The notes under the pieces are model-generated. The model saw nothing but the letters and a program-made list of their open reading frames with translations. It was not told the DNA's origin and did not search any database. The translations under genes were made by a program, and so were the position numbers. Below, one piece after another: positions 36,310 to 46,048 of a stretch of 64,000 bases of DNA. This stretch comes from an uncultured Chitinophagaceae bacterium. GTDB taxonomy: Bacteria; Bacteroidota; Bacteroidia; Chitinophagales; Chitinophagaceae. Numbering within the stretch: the first letter of the stretch is position 1; each line of letters starts with the position of its first letter. The DNA lies in the NCBI GenBank assembly GCA_937907395.1, contig CALCII010000014.1, positions 256,421-320,420 of the forward strand, written 5' to 3'.

Positions 36310-37041
36310 ATGAAAAGAGCAAAGATCTTAACCCTTGGGTTACTGTTAGCAATTGTCTTTATGGCCTGTAACAAAAATGATACCCCAGACAATGTAAGCT
36401 TAGATGCAACCAAAACCTCTTTAATTAAAAAAGGTGAACCGGTGGTATTTACGTTATCCCAATCTGCCGGGAATACAGTAAACTGGAGTGTAAACCCATC
36501 TGCCAATACACAAATTAATACAAATGGAAACCAGGCATCGATAATGTTCGGGGCAAAAGGCAATTACGTTGTTTCTGCGGTTGCAGGAAATATTTCTGCT
36601 TCTAGGCCTGTTTCCGTTTCAGATTCCACCTACACCGGCGGCGGTGGAACACCTCCAACTACATTGGTATTTTCTGCAGGTGAATCAATCAAAATTACAG
36701 CATCAAGAATTGATTCTGGTTCTACTTCAGGGTTGATATTATCTGCTTTAACCACAAATAGCTACACATGCCTAAGTAATTCCTTATTAACAAGCTTTAC
36801 ATCAGGAACAAACAGCTACGGAGTTAACTTCACAGGCGTATCTGTACCCGGCAGTTGTACAACCGGAACAGCAAAGGCAGGCGGGTTTAGTTATTTATAT
36901 CCTGTAGCAAGTGGCACAAATACGCTTACCATTAATTTTAATGGCATGACTTATTCAGGAACAATTGTTAAAACTGGCAATAGCTACACAATAAATTGGG
37001 CCTACACAACAGGAGTTACCATTTCTCCAACCAGTTTATAA
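36310..37041 (+). CDS. Cassette 2.7 gene a: surface lipoprotein
   Basis: The 243-residue product has a lipobox (IVFMACNKN) followed by a beta-rich domain with Ser/Thr/Gly-rich repeats, SAGNTVNWSVNP and SPTSL at the end. A BIg/PKD-like fold is plausible. It heads a four-gene cassette, with sigma factor, FecR-like and STN-barrel genes downstream in the same direction, and may be the surface receptor or substrate. The 248-bp leader upstream is AT-rich and likely holds a promoter. Confidence 0.7.
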   Translation: MKRAKILTLGLLLAIVFMACNKNDTPDNVSLDATKTSLIKKGEPVVFTLSQSAGNTVNWSVNPSANTQINTNGNQASIMFGAKGNYVVSAVAGNISASRPVSVSDSTYTGGGGTPPTTLVFSAGESIKITASRIDSGSTSGLILSALTTNSYTCLSNSLLTSFTSGTNSYGVNFTGVSVPGSCTTGTAKAGGFSYLYPVASGTNTLTINFNGMTYSGTIVKTGNSYTINWAYTTGVTISPTSL

Positions 37042-37073
37042 TAATTAAATAAAATTATGTTTACAGAGCCGCT

Positions 37074-37652
37074 TTGAATGCAAATAGCAAACCGGCTCTT
37101 TTCAATACTTTGGAAAACATTTCACATATCATTGAAGGCTGTAAAAAACAGGATCAGTTGAGCCAGGAAAAACTGTACCGGCAGTTTTACCCTGCCTTAT
37201 TTGCTTTATGCAAAACTTTTTTTGAAGATAAACAGGACATACTTACTGCATTAAACAATGGTATGCTTAGGGTTTTTAAAAATATTGAACAATATGATGA
37301 AAGTAAGGGGGCCTTTTTTAATTGGGTTTATACAATAGTTAGAAATGCAGCACTTACTTTAATCAGGGATAAGAAAACAAACCTCACATTTGAACTAACT
37401 GAAAATGTAAAAGAACAAATTGACAACAACCCCTTTAAGCAACTTGAGTGGAAAGACATTTACTATTATTTGGATAAATTACCGGCAAAAACAAGATGTG
37501 TTTGTAGCCTATATTACCTGGAAGGGTTCTCTATGAAAGAAATATCAGGTTCCATTGATATGAAAGAAGGTGCCGTAAAATGGCACCTGAGTGAATGCCG
37601 AAGCAGACTTAAAATAATTTTTGAACAACATAATATTAAAAAAAGTGGATGA
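37074..37652 (+). CDS. Cassette 2.7 gene b: ECF-type RNA polymerase sigma factor
   Basis: The 192-residue product (TTG start; no in-frame ATG precedes it) has the two-domain plan of ECF sigma factors. Region 2 (about 30-95) contains YRQFYPALFALCKTFFED and the FFNWVYTIVRNAAL helix. Region 4 (about 128-180) contains LPAKTRCVCSLYYLEGFSMKEISGSIDMKEGAVKWHLSECRSRLK, a typical helix-turn-helix. It is followed immediately by a FecR-like gene, its probable anti-sigma factor. A short ATG frame (37056-37076) overlaps its start. Confidence 0.85.
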   Translation: MNANSKPALFNTLENISHIIEGCKKQDQLSQEKLYRQFYPALFALCKTFFEDKQDILTALNNGMLRVFKNIEQYDESKGAFFNWVYTIVRNAALTLIRDKKTNLTFELTENVKEQIDNNPFKQLEWKDIYYYLDKLPAKTRCVCSLYYLEGFSMKEISGSIDMKEGAVKWHLSECRSRLKIIFEQHNIKKSG

Positions 37653-37674
37653 CAAAAATTTACATAGCAATCAA

Positions 37675-38538
37675 ATGAATCATAAGAATTACCCTGAACC
37701 TGATATTCCTGCAGATGAAGCATGGGCAAGTATGAAAACTCTGCTCACTACTGCCCCCGGAAAAGTACACCCCGCTAAATCAGGCAAACCTTTTTCTGTA
37801 AAATATTTCGCTTATGCAGGGCTGGGATTAATAATTATGGCAGTAACCGCATACTACTTTTGGAAAGACACACCCCAAAAACAACCTTCAGCTATAACAT
37901 ATTATAGCACTGACAAACCACAGAAAGTTACTTTATCAGATGGCACGTTAGCATTTTTAAATAAAAATAGCAGCATAAGTGAACTTAATAATACGGCTAA
38001 AGAGAGACAAACCGCTGTTAGGGGCGCAGCTTATTTCAGAGAAAGGCAATTCAGTAATCAACCGGCTCATCATTTAAAACTTGGTACTCTAGATGTGGTA
38101 CCCGTTCAGGCAAATATTTATGTATCTTTTGATACAGTATTTGCCATTTCAGCTGTGTATATACAATCAGGAAGCGCTGTAATTGAAACAGGCGGGCAAA
38201 AACTTACACTCAATGCAGGAGAATCCGTAAAGTATGATGAAAAAACCGGGCACATCAGTGATAAGCAAGCAGTTGATGTTAATTTATTCAGTTATGCCAC
38301 AAGAATCTTTGAGTTTATGGATACCTCACTTAAAGAAGCTGCCGAATCCATTGAAAATGCTTATGGGGTTGCCATAGTATTTAAAAATAAGAACCTGTAC
38401 AACTGCAGAATAACAACAAGATTCGATAATAAAAGCCTGAAAGAAATATTTGATCTAATGGCCTATACGCTCAATTTTACTTATCAAATAGATGAAAAGA
38501 ATAACCAGGTTGTATTAACCGGAGAAGGATGTGAATAA
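37675..38538 (+). CDS. Cassette 2.7 gene c: FecR-like anti-sigma factor
   Basis: The ATG at 37675 gives 287 residues; a TTG at 37621 would overlap the sigma gene. One transmembrane helix (YFAYAGLGLIIMAVTAYYFW, near residue 45) separates a short cytoplasmic segment from a periplasmic FecR domain. KVTLSDGTLAFLNKNSSIS and the ERQTAVRGAAYFRER stretch match FecR. A C-terminal STN-like segment (FEFMDTSLKEAAESIENAYGVAIVFKN) resembles TonB receptor plugs. It should hold the sigma factor inactive until signalled. Confidence 0.85.
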   Translation: MNHKNYPEPDIPADEAWASMKTLLTTAPGKVHPAKSGKPFSVKYFAYAGLGLIIMAVTAYYFWKDTPQKQPSAITYYSTDKPQKVTLSDGTLAFLNKNSSISELNNTAKERQTAVRGAAYFRERQFSNQPAHHLKLGTLDVVPVQANIYVSFDTVFAISAVYIQSGSAVIETGGQKLTLNAGESVKYDEKTGHISDKQAVDVNLFSYATRIFEFMDTSLKEAAESIENAYGVAIVFKNKNLYNCRITTRFDNKSLKEIFDLMAYTLNFTYQIDEKNNQVVLTGEGCE

Positions 38539-39955
38539 GAAATATTTTATTTGCCTGATATTGTTTCTCGTTTTTTCAGCGGGTAAATACACTATTGCCC
38601 AAGGGCAACTGAAGCAGCAAAAAATTTCTGAAGGTAGTTTTTTGCTTGATGGAAACATTTCATTGGACTCACTCACAAAATACATTCATAAAAACAGCAG
38701 AATAAGGTTTTCTTTTAACTCAGTAAAGGTTAAAGGTTCAAGAGAAATTAATTTTCCAAAGGCCCGGTATTCTATTAAGGAAATTCTTCAGCTGATAAAA
38801 AGGACTACTTCTTTATATTATTCCTTTTATTCCGGCTTTGTAATTTTTCAGGATAATCCCCCAACACAGAAACAAAAAACAGGTTTCCTAAAAACAAACC
38901 CGACTAACCCCAAAAACACTTTGGCAAAATCCAATACAAAATCGCAAAGAAAAAAACTTCAAACTAAAAGTCAATCTGTAAAGGGGAAGCAAATAATTAT
39001 ACAAAAAAAATTACTGAAAGATACTGTAGAACAAAAGTCAGCAGATGTATTAGTTACGGCTGGCAATATCCGTCAGCAGGAAATCGAAGCTGTTGAAACT
39101 AAGGCAAACCCGAAACAAGCAGCAAACGATAGAAGTTTGAATGATTCAGCAACAGCAATTGCTGTTGAGAAAGATTCAATACCTATTCATATAAGCAAAA
39201 ATATAAGCCTGGGGGATACTGCTAAATTTGTTTCTTCCGCTATAAAAGGGGACAGTAGTATTATCAATATGACTTCCCCTGACAGCCCCATTAACCGTAG
39301 AGTAAGAATTAAAAACAGAAAAGGGCTTCAACTCCATTATGGTGTGCAATGGAATATTAATATCCCTGTATACGGATTTAAAGAATATTTTACCCGTACC
39401 AATGGCAATAGCCAACCTTATAATTTTTTAATCCCCGGTTTATGGATAAGTAAAACAATCGGTAAGAAGGAAAATGAATTATTGTTTTTGGCGAAACCGG
39501 AGCAGCAATATTTTACTGGAAATAAAGTTGTTGCAACCTCTACTGGTCCTGTTTCTGTTCAGGATTCAACAACGATCAGGAGAAATACAATTGCAATAAA
39601 AACAAATGGCATATCTGTGGGGCTGCAATACAATTACCATTTAAATGATAAATGGAATATTGGTGGCAGCCTTAATTTTAATTGGCAGAATGCTGCATTG
39701 ATAAATCAGGAAATAACCCGTTTATCAAATGGCGTATTACTTACTGATTCGGTATATGGGATCAAGAAATCATCACAAGACTGGATATACCTTAAATCCA
39801 CGTTTGTTACAGCAAGGCTTGAGGCATCCTACAATTTAAAGAAGTTTGCTATTGGTTGTGCTGCATATATGCCAATCACCCGCATATTTGCTCCATCTGT
39901 AAATAACTCCCTTACTGTAAATGGCCATATTTTCATTCGGTGGAGAATAAATTAA
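38531..39955 (+). CDS. Cassette 2.7 gene d: STN-domain outer-membrane protein
   Basis: The GTG start at 38531 has a GGAGAAGGA ribosome site and overlaps the FecR gene by 8 bp. The 474-residue protein has a signal peptide, an STN-type domain (about 40-110), a long low-complexity linker rich in Lys, Asn, Thr and Gln (about 115-220), and a beta-barrel-like C-terminus. It is shorter than a TonB-dependent receptor and has no clear plug, so it may transmit the signal to the FecR-like protein. Confidence 0.75.
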   Translation: MNKKYFICLILFLVFSAGKYTIAQGQLKQQKISEGSFLLDGNISLDSLTKYIHKNSRIRFSFNSVKVKGSREINFPKARYSIKEILQLIKRTTSLYYSFYSGFVIFQDNPPTQKQKTGFLKTNPTNPKNTLAKSNTKSQRKKLQTKSQSVKGKQIIIQKKLLKDTVEQKSADVLVTAGNIRQQEIEAVETKANPKQAANDRSLNDSATAIAVEKDSIPIHISKNISLGDTAKFVSSAIKGDSSIINMTSPDSPINRRVRIKNRKGLQLHYGVQWNINIPVYGFKEYFTRTNGNSQPYNFLIPGLWISKTIGKKENELLFLAKPEQQYFTGNKVVATSTGPVSVQDSTTIRRNTIAIKTNGISVGLQYNYHLNDKWNIGGSLNFNWQNAALINQEITRLSNGVLLTDSVYGIKKSSQDWIYLKSTFVTARLEASYNLKKFAIGCAAYMPITRIFAPSVNNSLTVNGHIFIRWRIN

Positions 39956-39998
39956 ACTAAATGTTGTTTAATAAGCCAGACAAGAAGGGCGAACGTAC

Positions 39999-40183
39999 AA
40001 CAAAAGGTTTGCCGCAAGGCTGGCGAACGGAATAACAATCGGCTGTTGTACTGCTATCAACTAATATCTGGCTTGACCGAATTCTATTTGGCTTTTAGTT
40101 GTTAATTTCATCATCAGTTTTCAATCGGCTTCAGTTGCCGGGCAGATAGTTATAAAATACCAGCCCTGCGGCAAGCCTAGAAC
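39999..40183 (+). repeat. attC-like site of cassette 2.7
   Basis: Bounded by AAC 39999-40001 and GTT 40184. The preceding GAACGTACAAC pairs with the cassette start GTTGTACGT at 36061, which lies 3.9 kb upstream and so defines one cassette carrying four genes. Confidence 0.75.
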
Positions 40184-40796
40184 GTTATATGGCACCTGAT
40201 TCGCAGCTTTCTTAGTGCTGGTTAATCATTGAACTTATCGGTTCGTTTTTCGTGGCGCTGGCTGACTTTGGTTGCGGTTGATCGGTTTGTACTTTCTGTG
40301 GCTGACAGGTTGGTTCCCGGTTTCATTGTCCGACACCTGTTCCGGGTTTCGTTACTCCCGGCCTGACTTTAACGGATCTACCGACAGGTTTTTTTCATTT
40401 GTTTCTTACATCTTGTACTTCGGCTTATGGCTGTGATGTAGCCTGGCTTCCTTTCTGTTGGTGAGTTGTTGCAGTGCAGGTGCTAATGGTGTGACCATCT
40501 TCACAGTTTGGTTGCCGACAGACAGCCTTCGGCTGGGATCAGTAATTTTTCATTTAGCTCCGGTTATGGTTGTTTGCGTTTTTTTTTTAATAATTTCTGG
40601 CGCCATATAACAGTGCATTTGTGTTATGTCGGCGGACAGATAACGCCGCATCAGCTTTGTAATACTATCGGCTACAGTTCGGGCCGACGGATTTCTAACC
40701 GGCAACGGGTTTTCACCTTCAGGTTTTGTAACTTTAATGAACTTCGGTACCAGGCTGACAGTTTTTCAAAGTCCGCCACAAACACAAATGCCGCAC
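40184..40796 (+). mobile_element. Cassette 2.8: non-coding cassette, copy 2
   Basis: Near-identical to 32665-33272 over its whole length, including its attC-like site (from 40609). Reading frames in it are not shared with the other copies. Its two neighbours differ from those of the other copies. Confidence 0.75.
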
Positions 40797-40840
40797 GTTG
40801 TGCGTCACCTTTACAACTCACTCATTGAAGAATCTCCTAT

Positions 40841-41866
40841 ATGTCAGAAACTAATTTGCCTAAAATTTCATATCTGTTTGGAGCTGGTGCCAGTGCACAA
40901 GCATTACCTACAATAAAAAAATTACCTGAAAGGATAAAGTCTATAAGAGATTATATTGACAAACAATGTATTTATGAACCTGATGAGACATTTTCACCGA
41001 CGAAAGATTATACATTTAAAAAAGCTGAAGCAAAACAATATGTGCTTGACCTGTTAGACAAACTTTTCTTACAATCTAGCAATCATTCAACAGTCGACAC
41101 TTATGCAAAAAAGCTTAACATTAGCGGACAATCTCAGGAAATTAACGAACTGATATTTTCACTAGCACTCTACTTTAACATTGAACAAAAAATATCTGGA
41201 CTTGACCCACGATACGACACATTTTTAGTTTCGATATTAAATTCCCACTCCTATAGCTTCCCAGACAATTTAAAATTTCTTTCATGGAACTATGACTTAC
41301 AGATGGAAGCAGCCCATGAAAAGATAATAAATAGAGGAAATTTAGATTTAAGTTTTTACTTATTTAATTCAGACCGAAACGACTTTAAGAAAGATAAATT
41401 TACTTCTGTTAAGTTGAACGGTTCAAGTAATATCCTAGGACAGTTTAGAGATTCCTTTCCACTTGTGAAAAATATCTTAAGTGACAAGTTTGTTAAAGAA
41501 GATTTGGATTTCCCTTTGCAATATGCTTTCCTTCATATAAAACAAAGATTACGAGTTTATCAGGGTCGTGTAAGCCTTAATTTTGCATGGTACCATGATT
41601 GGGAAAATGTAAACAAAGTCATAGAAAATTATAACGAGACAGAAATTTTAGTTGTTGTTGGATACTCATTTCCGTTCTTTAATAGAGAAGTTGACAGAAA
41701 AATTATTAGAGCAATGACTAATCTAAAAAAGATATATATTCAGGACTGCGTACCAGAAAATATTAAGTCTAGATTTTTATCAATTCTTCCAGACTGGCGT
41801 GAAAAGAAAATTGAAATCATTTCTGTAGACGATGTTTCTGAGTTCTTTCTTCCGCCTGAATTGTAA
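40841..41866 (+). CDS. Cassette 2.9: SIR2-like domain protein
   Basis: This 341-residue soluble protein begins LPKISYLFGAGASAQALPTIKKLPERI, where GAGAS is the nucleotide-loop motif of SIR2-like defence domains. FLSWNYDLQMEAA matches the SIR2 NYD catalytic region, and VKLNGSSN a later binding strand. Several bacterial antiphage systems degrade NAD+ with such a domain. Here it is a single-gene cassette, so partner components may lie elsewhere or be absent. Confidence 0.75.
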   Translation: MSETNLPKISYLFGAGASAQALPTIKKLPERIKSIRDYIDKQCIYEPDETFSPTKDYTFKKAEAKQYVLDLLDKLFLQSSNHSTVDTYAKKLNISGQSQEINELIFSLALYFNIEQKISGLDPRYDTFLVSILNSHSYSFPDNLKFLSWNYDLQMEAAHEKIINRGNLDLSFYLFNSDRNDFKKDKFTSVKLNGSSNILGQFRDSFPLVKNILSDKFVKEDLDFPLQYAFLHIKQRLRVYQGRVSLNFAWYHDWENVNKVIENYNETEILVVVGYSFPFFNREVDRKIIRAMTNLKKIYIQDCVPENIKSRFLSILPDWREKKIEIISVDDVSEFFLPPEL

Positions 41867-41898
41867 CTATCGAGTAAACTTAACCAAGGCGAACGCAC

Positions 41899-42086
41899 AA
41901 CATTGGTATTGCCAATAGTGGGGCTGGACATTGGAACAATCAGCATTGGTAATTCTGTTGTACCGTGGTTCGGGGCTCGACGAATAAAGCCCAGCTTTAG
42001 TTCTTAATATTTAACTTTATCAAAAAGCCAGGCAGTAGTTCCGGGCAGACGAATATAAAATTCCCCACCATCGGCAATAGCTGGAC
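41899..42086 (+). repeat. attC-like site of cassette 2.9
   Basis: Starts AACATTGGTATTGCCAATAG and ends CCACCATCGGCAATAGC before GTT 42087. It appears identical over about 185 bp to the repeat of cassette 2.20 (52214-52401), which carries a different gene. Confidence 0.8.
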
Positions 42087-42183
42087 GTTATCGGTAACTC
42101 TATGACGACCTAAAATGATAAATGAATAACAAAAAAATAATACAAGTTGTAATAATCAATAAATTTAACCGAACTCATAAAAA

Positions 42184-43146
42184 ATGAAAAATACAATTCA
42201 CTTAATAATCGCAACTGTGTTTCTAAGCTCTTGTGCAAACTCACAAAACAAAAAGAGCATAGCAGAAAAGGAATATTCTATTGCGTATAATATTCATGAA
42301 AATGACACAATTCATAAAAATAATTATGAAGTTATGACAATGAATATGGACGGTTCAAACAAAAAAAATATTACCAATAATCCTGATGTTGCGTGGACAT
42401 ACTATGCTTACAAAAACCGACTGTTTTTTATCAGCGACAGAGACACTTGTAGCCGTTGCTTTTTTCTATACGAAACGGATGTAAACGGGACTAACATAAA
42501 AAAAGTAAGCGACTTAATGTTGGAAGACAGTTGGATGAGTGGTAGAAAAAATGGTGAGGAACTTGTAGTTGCTGGAAGAATTGGAAAAGAATTACGATAC
42601 CAACTTTTTATCGTTAACACCAAGACAGGAGCATATAAGCAATTGACAAATGAACCTAATGCAAAATACGGAGACCCTTGCTTTTCGCCTGACGGTAAAA
42701 AAATTGCCTTCTATTATCAAAAAGATAAAACCGACAAAACAAGTCATGAAGAACTGTTTGTAATGAATGATGATGGAACTGGAATGACACAATTAACGCA
42801 TTATCCTGAAAACAACATATCAGCAAAAGACTATGGTTACAGAGCTGGTGCAACGAAATGGCATCCAACCGAAAACTTTATCAGTTATGTATCCTTACAA
42901 GATGGACGACATAGCATTTTTGCAGTAACTCCTGACGGAAAGAAACAATGGAAACTTATCGAAAATGAACTTTCAGAAGGTTATCATGACTGGAGTTCGG
43001 ACGGGAAATGGTTAACTTTTAACAAATCAGACATTAAAGAAACACAATACCATATTATACTTATGAATTGGAAAACTAAAGAACAAAAGCAGTTGACAGA
43101 TACAACTTACAAATCTCAACTTTCACCAGTGTTTATTGAAAAGTAA
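42184..43146 (+). CDS. Cassette 2.10: TolB-like beta-propeller lipoprotein
   Basis: The 320-residue product has a lipobox (FLSSCAN) and repeated TolB-like blades. Each has a GTN-KKVS or NG-type strand followed by PCFSPDGKKIAFYYQKDK-like and WSSDGKWLTFNKSDIK-like SPDG motifs. At least three or four blades are visible across residues 40-310. TolB propellers bind peptides or surface proteins in the periplasm. The start pairs with the R arm before its attC-like site. Confidence 0.85.
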   Translation: MKNTIHLIIATVFLSSCANSQNKKSIAEKEYSIAYNIHENDTIHKNNYEVMTMNMDGSNKKNITNNPDVAWTYYAYKNRLFFISDRDTCSRCFFLYETDVNGTNIKKVSDLMLEDSWMSGRKNGEELVVAGRIGKELRYQLFIVNTKTGAYKQLTNEPNAKYGDPCFSPDGKKIAFYYQKDKTDKTSHEELFVMNDDGTGMTQLTHYPENNISAKDYGYRAGATKWHPTENFISYVSLQDGRHSIFAVTPDGKKQWKLIENELSEGYHDWSSDGKWLTFNKSDIKETQYHIILMNWKTKEQKQLTDTTYKSQLSPVFIEK

Positions 43147-43182
43147 AAAGAAAATAATGAAGACCAAAGAAGAGCTACCGAT

Positions 43183-43284
43183 AACAGCAGTTTGGCAAAA
43201 TGGCGGGTTCAGTACTAAATTCAACGGCAGTTCTTCGATTGGACTTTAGTGCTAAAATTCCCGCCCATCGCCAATACGTAAACC
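43183..43284 (+). repeat. attC-like site of cassette 2.10
   Basis: Bounded by AAC 43183 and GTT 43285; GCAGTTTGGCAAAATGGCGGG pairs with CCCGCCCATCGCC. The stretch AGAGCTACCGATAAC pairs with the cassette start at 42087 over 14 of 15 positions. Confidence 0.78.
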
Positions 43285-43896
43285 GTTATATGGCACCTGA
43301 TTCGCAGCTTTGTATTGCTGGTTCTTAATTAAACTTATTGGTTCGTTTTTCGTGGTGCTGGCTGACCTTGGGTTGCGGTTGTTTGGCTTATACTTTCTGT
43401 GGCTGACAGGTGGTTCCCGGGTTCATTATCCGACACCTGTTCCGGGTTTCATTACTCCCGGCCCGACTTTAACGGATCTGCCGACAGGTTTTGTTTCATT
43501 TGTTTCTTACATCTTGTACTTCGGCTTATGGCTGTGATGTAGCCTGGCTTCCTTTCTGTTGGTGAGTTGTTGCAGTGCAGGTGCTAATGGTGTGACCATC
43601 TTCACAGTTTGGTTGCCGACAGACAGCCTTCGGCTGGGATCAGTAATTTTTCATTTAGCTCCGGTTATGGTTGTTTGCGTTTTTTTTTTAATAATTTCTG
43701 GCGCCATATAACAGTGCATTTGTGTTATGTCGGCGGACAGATTACGCCGCATCAGCTTTGTAATACTATCGGCTACAGTTCGGGCCGACGGATTTCTGAC
43801 CGGCAACTGGTTTTCAACTTCAGGTTTTGTAACTTTAATCAGCAACAGTGCCGGGCTGGTGGGTTTCAAATTCCACCACAAACACAAATGCTGCAC
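43285..43896 (+). mobile_element. Cassette 2.11: non-coding cassette, copy 3
   Basis: Near-identical to copies 1 and 2, with its attC-like site from 43710. A few small indels remove any shared reading frame. Its neighbours are unlike those of the other copies. Confidence 0.75.
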
Positions 43897-44649
43897 GTTA
43901 CAAGCTATGCTGAGACAGTTTACGGATTGTTACAGTTTGAAGATTTTTCAGGCAGTATTAGTTTGGAAGAATTATTAGACATCAACTGGTTGAAACCATA
44001 TGACAAACAACTGCAGTTTGTTTTTTTTGACACAGTTTTATTTTTCAAAAGAGATCTTTGCAAGCACCATTCATGAAGCAATCAGTTTTTGTAAGACGCC
44101 ATAACAACAAAAATTGACAGGTAATTTTTCATATCACAATCTTTGGCTGTAGACCTCGGTAGACACGGTTTTCTGTTGTCAGCAGTAAAGTTGAGACTGT
44201 TTTCTTTTAATCTGCAGTTTGGGTTAGACATAGTTCTGACTTTTTTATCTTCAGCCTGGAAACAGTTTGTTAATCAAAAACAGCATAAAAAATCAGTTTT
44301 TGTTATGGCTCGCAGACTTGGAAGACAGAATATTTTCATTTTTTCGACCCAGAATCTTTGGAAAAAGTCCACTGACAAAAACACTGAACTCCTACCCTTT
44401 TGGTCTAGAAAATCGTTAGACAATGACTTTTTTGACTCTGAAAGAAAAGACGCACAGCTTGTAACAGGGGGTTTGCTGCTATGCTGGCTGACGGATAAAT
44501 CATCAGCAGTAAATCGCTATTCAGCAGCAGCTACGGCGAGACCGTAACCTTTCAAAATTTCATTTACATTTATAATTATAAATACTAATCGGGGTTTCGT
44601 TAGCGGGCTGGACGTTCAACAAATCCCAGCACAGCAGCAAGCCCCGAAC
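43897..44649 (+). other. Cassette 2.12: orphan cassette without clear gene
   Basis: This segment starts GTTACAAGCTATGC, which pairs with GCACAGCTTGTAAC at 44452-44465. Its attC-like site runs 44463-44649. Frames inside (for example 43888-44076, starting in the previous repeat, and 44143-44547) are not convincing genes, and the composition is CAGTTT- and GACA-rich. It might encode an RNA or a decayed gene. Confidence 0.6.
44463..44649 (+). repeat. attC-like site of cassette 2.12
   Basis: Bounded by AAC 44463 and GTT 44650; GGGGTTTGCTGCTATGCTGG pairs with CCCAGCACAGCAGCAAGCCCC. Confidence 0.72.
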
Positions 44650-45262
44650 GTTATATGGCACCTGATTCGCAGCTTCTTATTGCTGGTTAATCAGTAAACT
44701 TATCGGTTAGTTTTTCGTGGTGCTGGCTGACTTTGGTTGCGGTTGTTCGGTTGGTACTTTCTGTGGCTGACAGGTTGGTTCTCGGTTTCATTGTCCGACA
44801 CCTGCTTCGGGATTTCATTACTCCCGGCCTAACTTTTACGGATCTGCCGACAGGTTTTGTTTCATTTGTTTCTTACATCTTGTACTTCGGCTTATGGCTG
44901 TGATGTGGCCTGGCTTCCTTGCTGTTGGTGAGTTATTGCAGTGCGGGGGATAATAGTGTGATCATCTTCACAGTTTGGATGCCGACAGACAGCCTTCGGC
45001 TGGGGTCAGTAATTTTTCATTTAGCTCCGGTTATGGTTGCTTGCGTTTCTCTTTTATATTTTCTGGCGCCATATAACAGTGCATTTGTGTTATGTCGGCG
45101 GACAGATAACGCCGCATCAGCTGTGTACTACTATCGGCTACAGTTCGGGCCGACGGATTTCTAACCGGCAACTGGTTTTCACCTTCGGGTTTTGTAACTT
45201 TAATCAGCAACAGTGCCGGGCTGGTGGGTTTCAAAGTCCGCCACAAACACAAATGCTTCAAC
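44650..45262 (+). mobile_element. Cassette 2.13: non-coding cassette, copy 4
   Basis: Near-identical to copies 1-3; its attC-like site begins at 45075. It differs by a handful of substitutions and small indels, and again has no shared reading frame. Confidence 0.72.
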
Positions 45263-45304
45263 GTAGGCAGCAATTTTACAGCGACACTTTCCACATGACA
45301 AACA

Positions 45305-45577
45305 ATGAAATTTAAACCCTCAATTCTCAATATATATTCAATCGTTTTCCTGTTAGGGTGCATTGGCTTTACTATTTATAACTATGACCAGCTTTCTGAA
45401 GGTGAAGGTTGGGGAGTAGTCGGCATGGTTGGACTGTTGGGATTCGGAGTTTTGCTTTTTGGAGGGGACATTGTAATTCGCAACTTATTTAAAAATAAGA
45501 TAACAGCTAACATAATTGGCTTAGTAGTCTCAATTATTGCGACACTCTTACTTATTTACGGTGGCTTATTCTCTTAA
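45305..45577 (+). CDS. Cassette 2.14 gene a: small membrane protein
   Basis: This 90-residue protein has three predicted helices (ILNIYSIVFLLGCIGFTIY, GVVGMVGLLGFGVLLFG and ANIIGLVVSIIATLLLIYG) and short loops, with no known family. It is paired in the same cassette with a soluble protein gene 16 bp downstream. The cassette core is GTA at 45263 instead of GTT. Confidence 0.65.
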   Translation: MKFKPSILNIYSIVFLLGCIGFTIYNYDQLSEGEGWGVVGMVGLLGFGVLLFGGDIVIRNLFKNKITANIIGLVVSIIATLLLIYGGLFS

Positions 45578-45593
45578 AAAAAACTGACTTAAA

Positions 45594-46037
45594 ATGCTAT
45601 CACACAAAAATGCAATCGGTTTGCTTCTTGACCTTAACCAAGACATCGAAGAATATGCAGAGGCGACCATGCAAAACATTATTGAACACAAAGACTTTGA
45701 CTTCCTCACTTATCCGCCAAACAACGGATTGACAGACTTGGAAAAAGCTGAACTTAATAAGCTTGACAATAATGAACATTTAAAAAATGCTTTAAGAAAA
45801 ATTATTTCGGACAATAGTGCAGGAATAATTTTCAATATGCTTAACCTGTTAGACGGAACAGTTTCGCCAAAACTTCATTACGACAACTGGACAGGAGTTG
45901 AACTTATTGATGAAGAACCACAGGCAGACACAAAACAATTCAACGATATGCTACACGACAGTTTTTATGAAACATATTGGGAATGGAAAAAGCTTAGAGG
46001 TAACAAGAAGTGGAAGCTTGACACATACGACGAATAA
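45594..46037 (+). CDS. Cassette 2.14 gene b: small soluble protein
   Basis: The 147-residue protein is acidic and helical, with no recognised family. It begins MLSHKNAIGLLLDLNQDIEEYAEATMQNIIEHKDFDFLTY. The paired small membrane gene suggests a two-component unit, for instance toxin and immunity, but nothing in the sequence proves it. Confidence 0.6.
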   Translation: MLSHKNAIGLLLDLNQDIEEYAEATMQNIIEHKDFDFLTYPPNNGLTDLEKAELNKLDNNEHLKNALRKIISDNSAGIIFNMLNLLDGTVSPKLHYDNWTGVELIDEEPQADTKQFNDMLHDSFYETYWEWKKLRGNKKWKLDTYDE

Positions 46038-46048
46038 AAACTGCTGCC

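Noticed and set aside
44143..44547. 134-residue frame in cassette 2.12
   Set aside because: It begins at TTG, runs into the attC-like site and has no domain or codon pattern like the neighbours.
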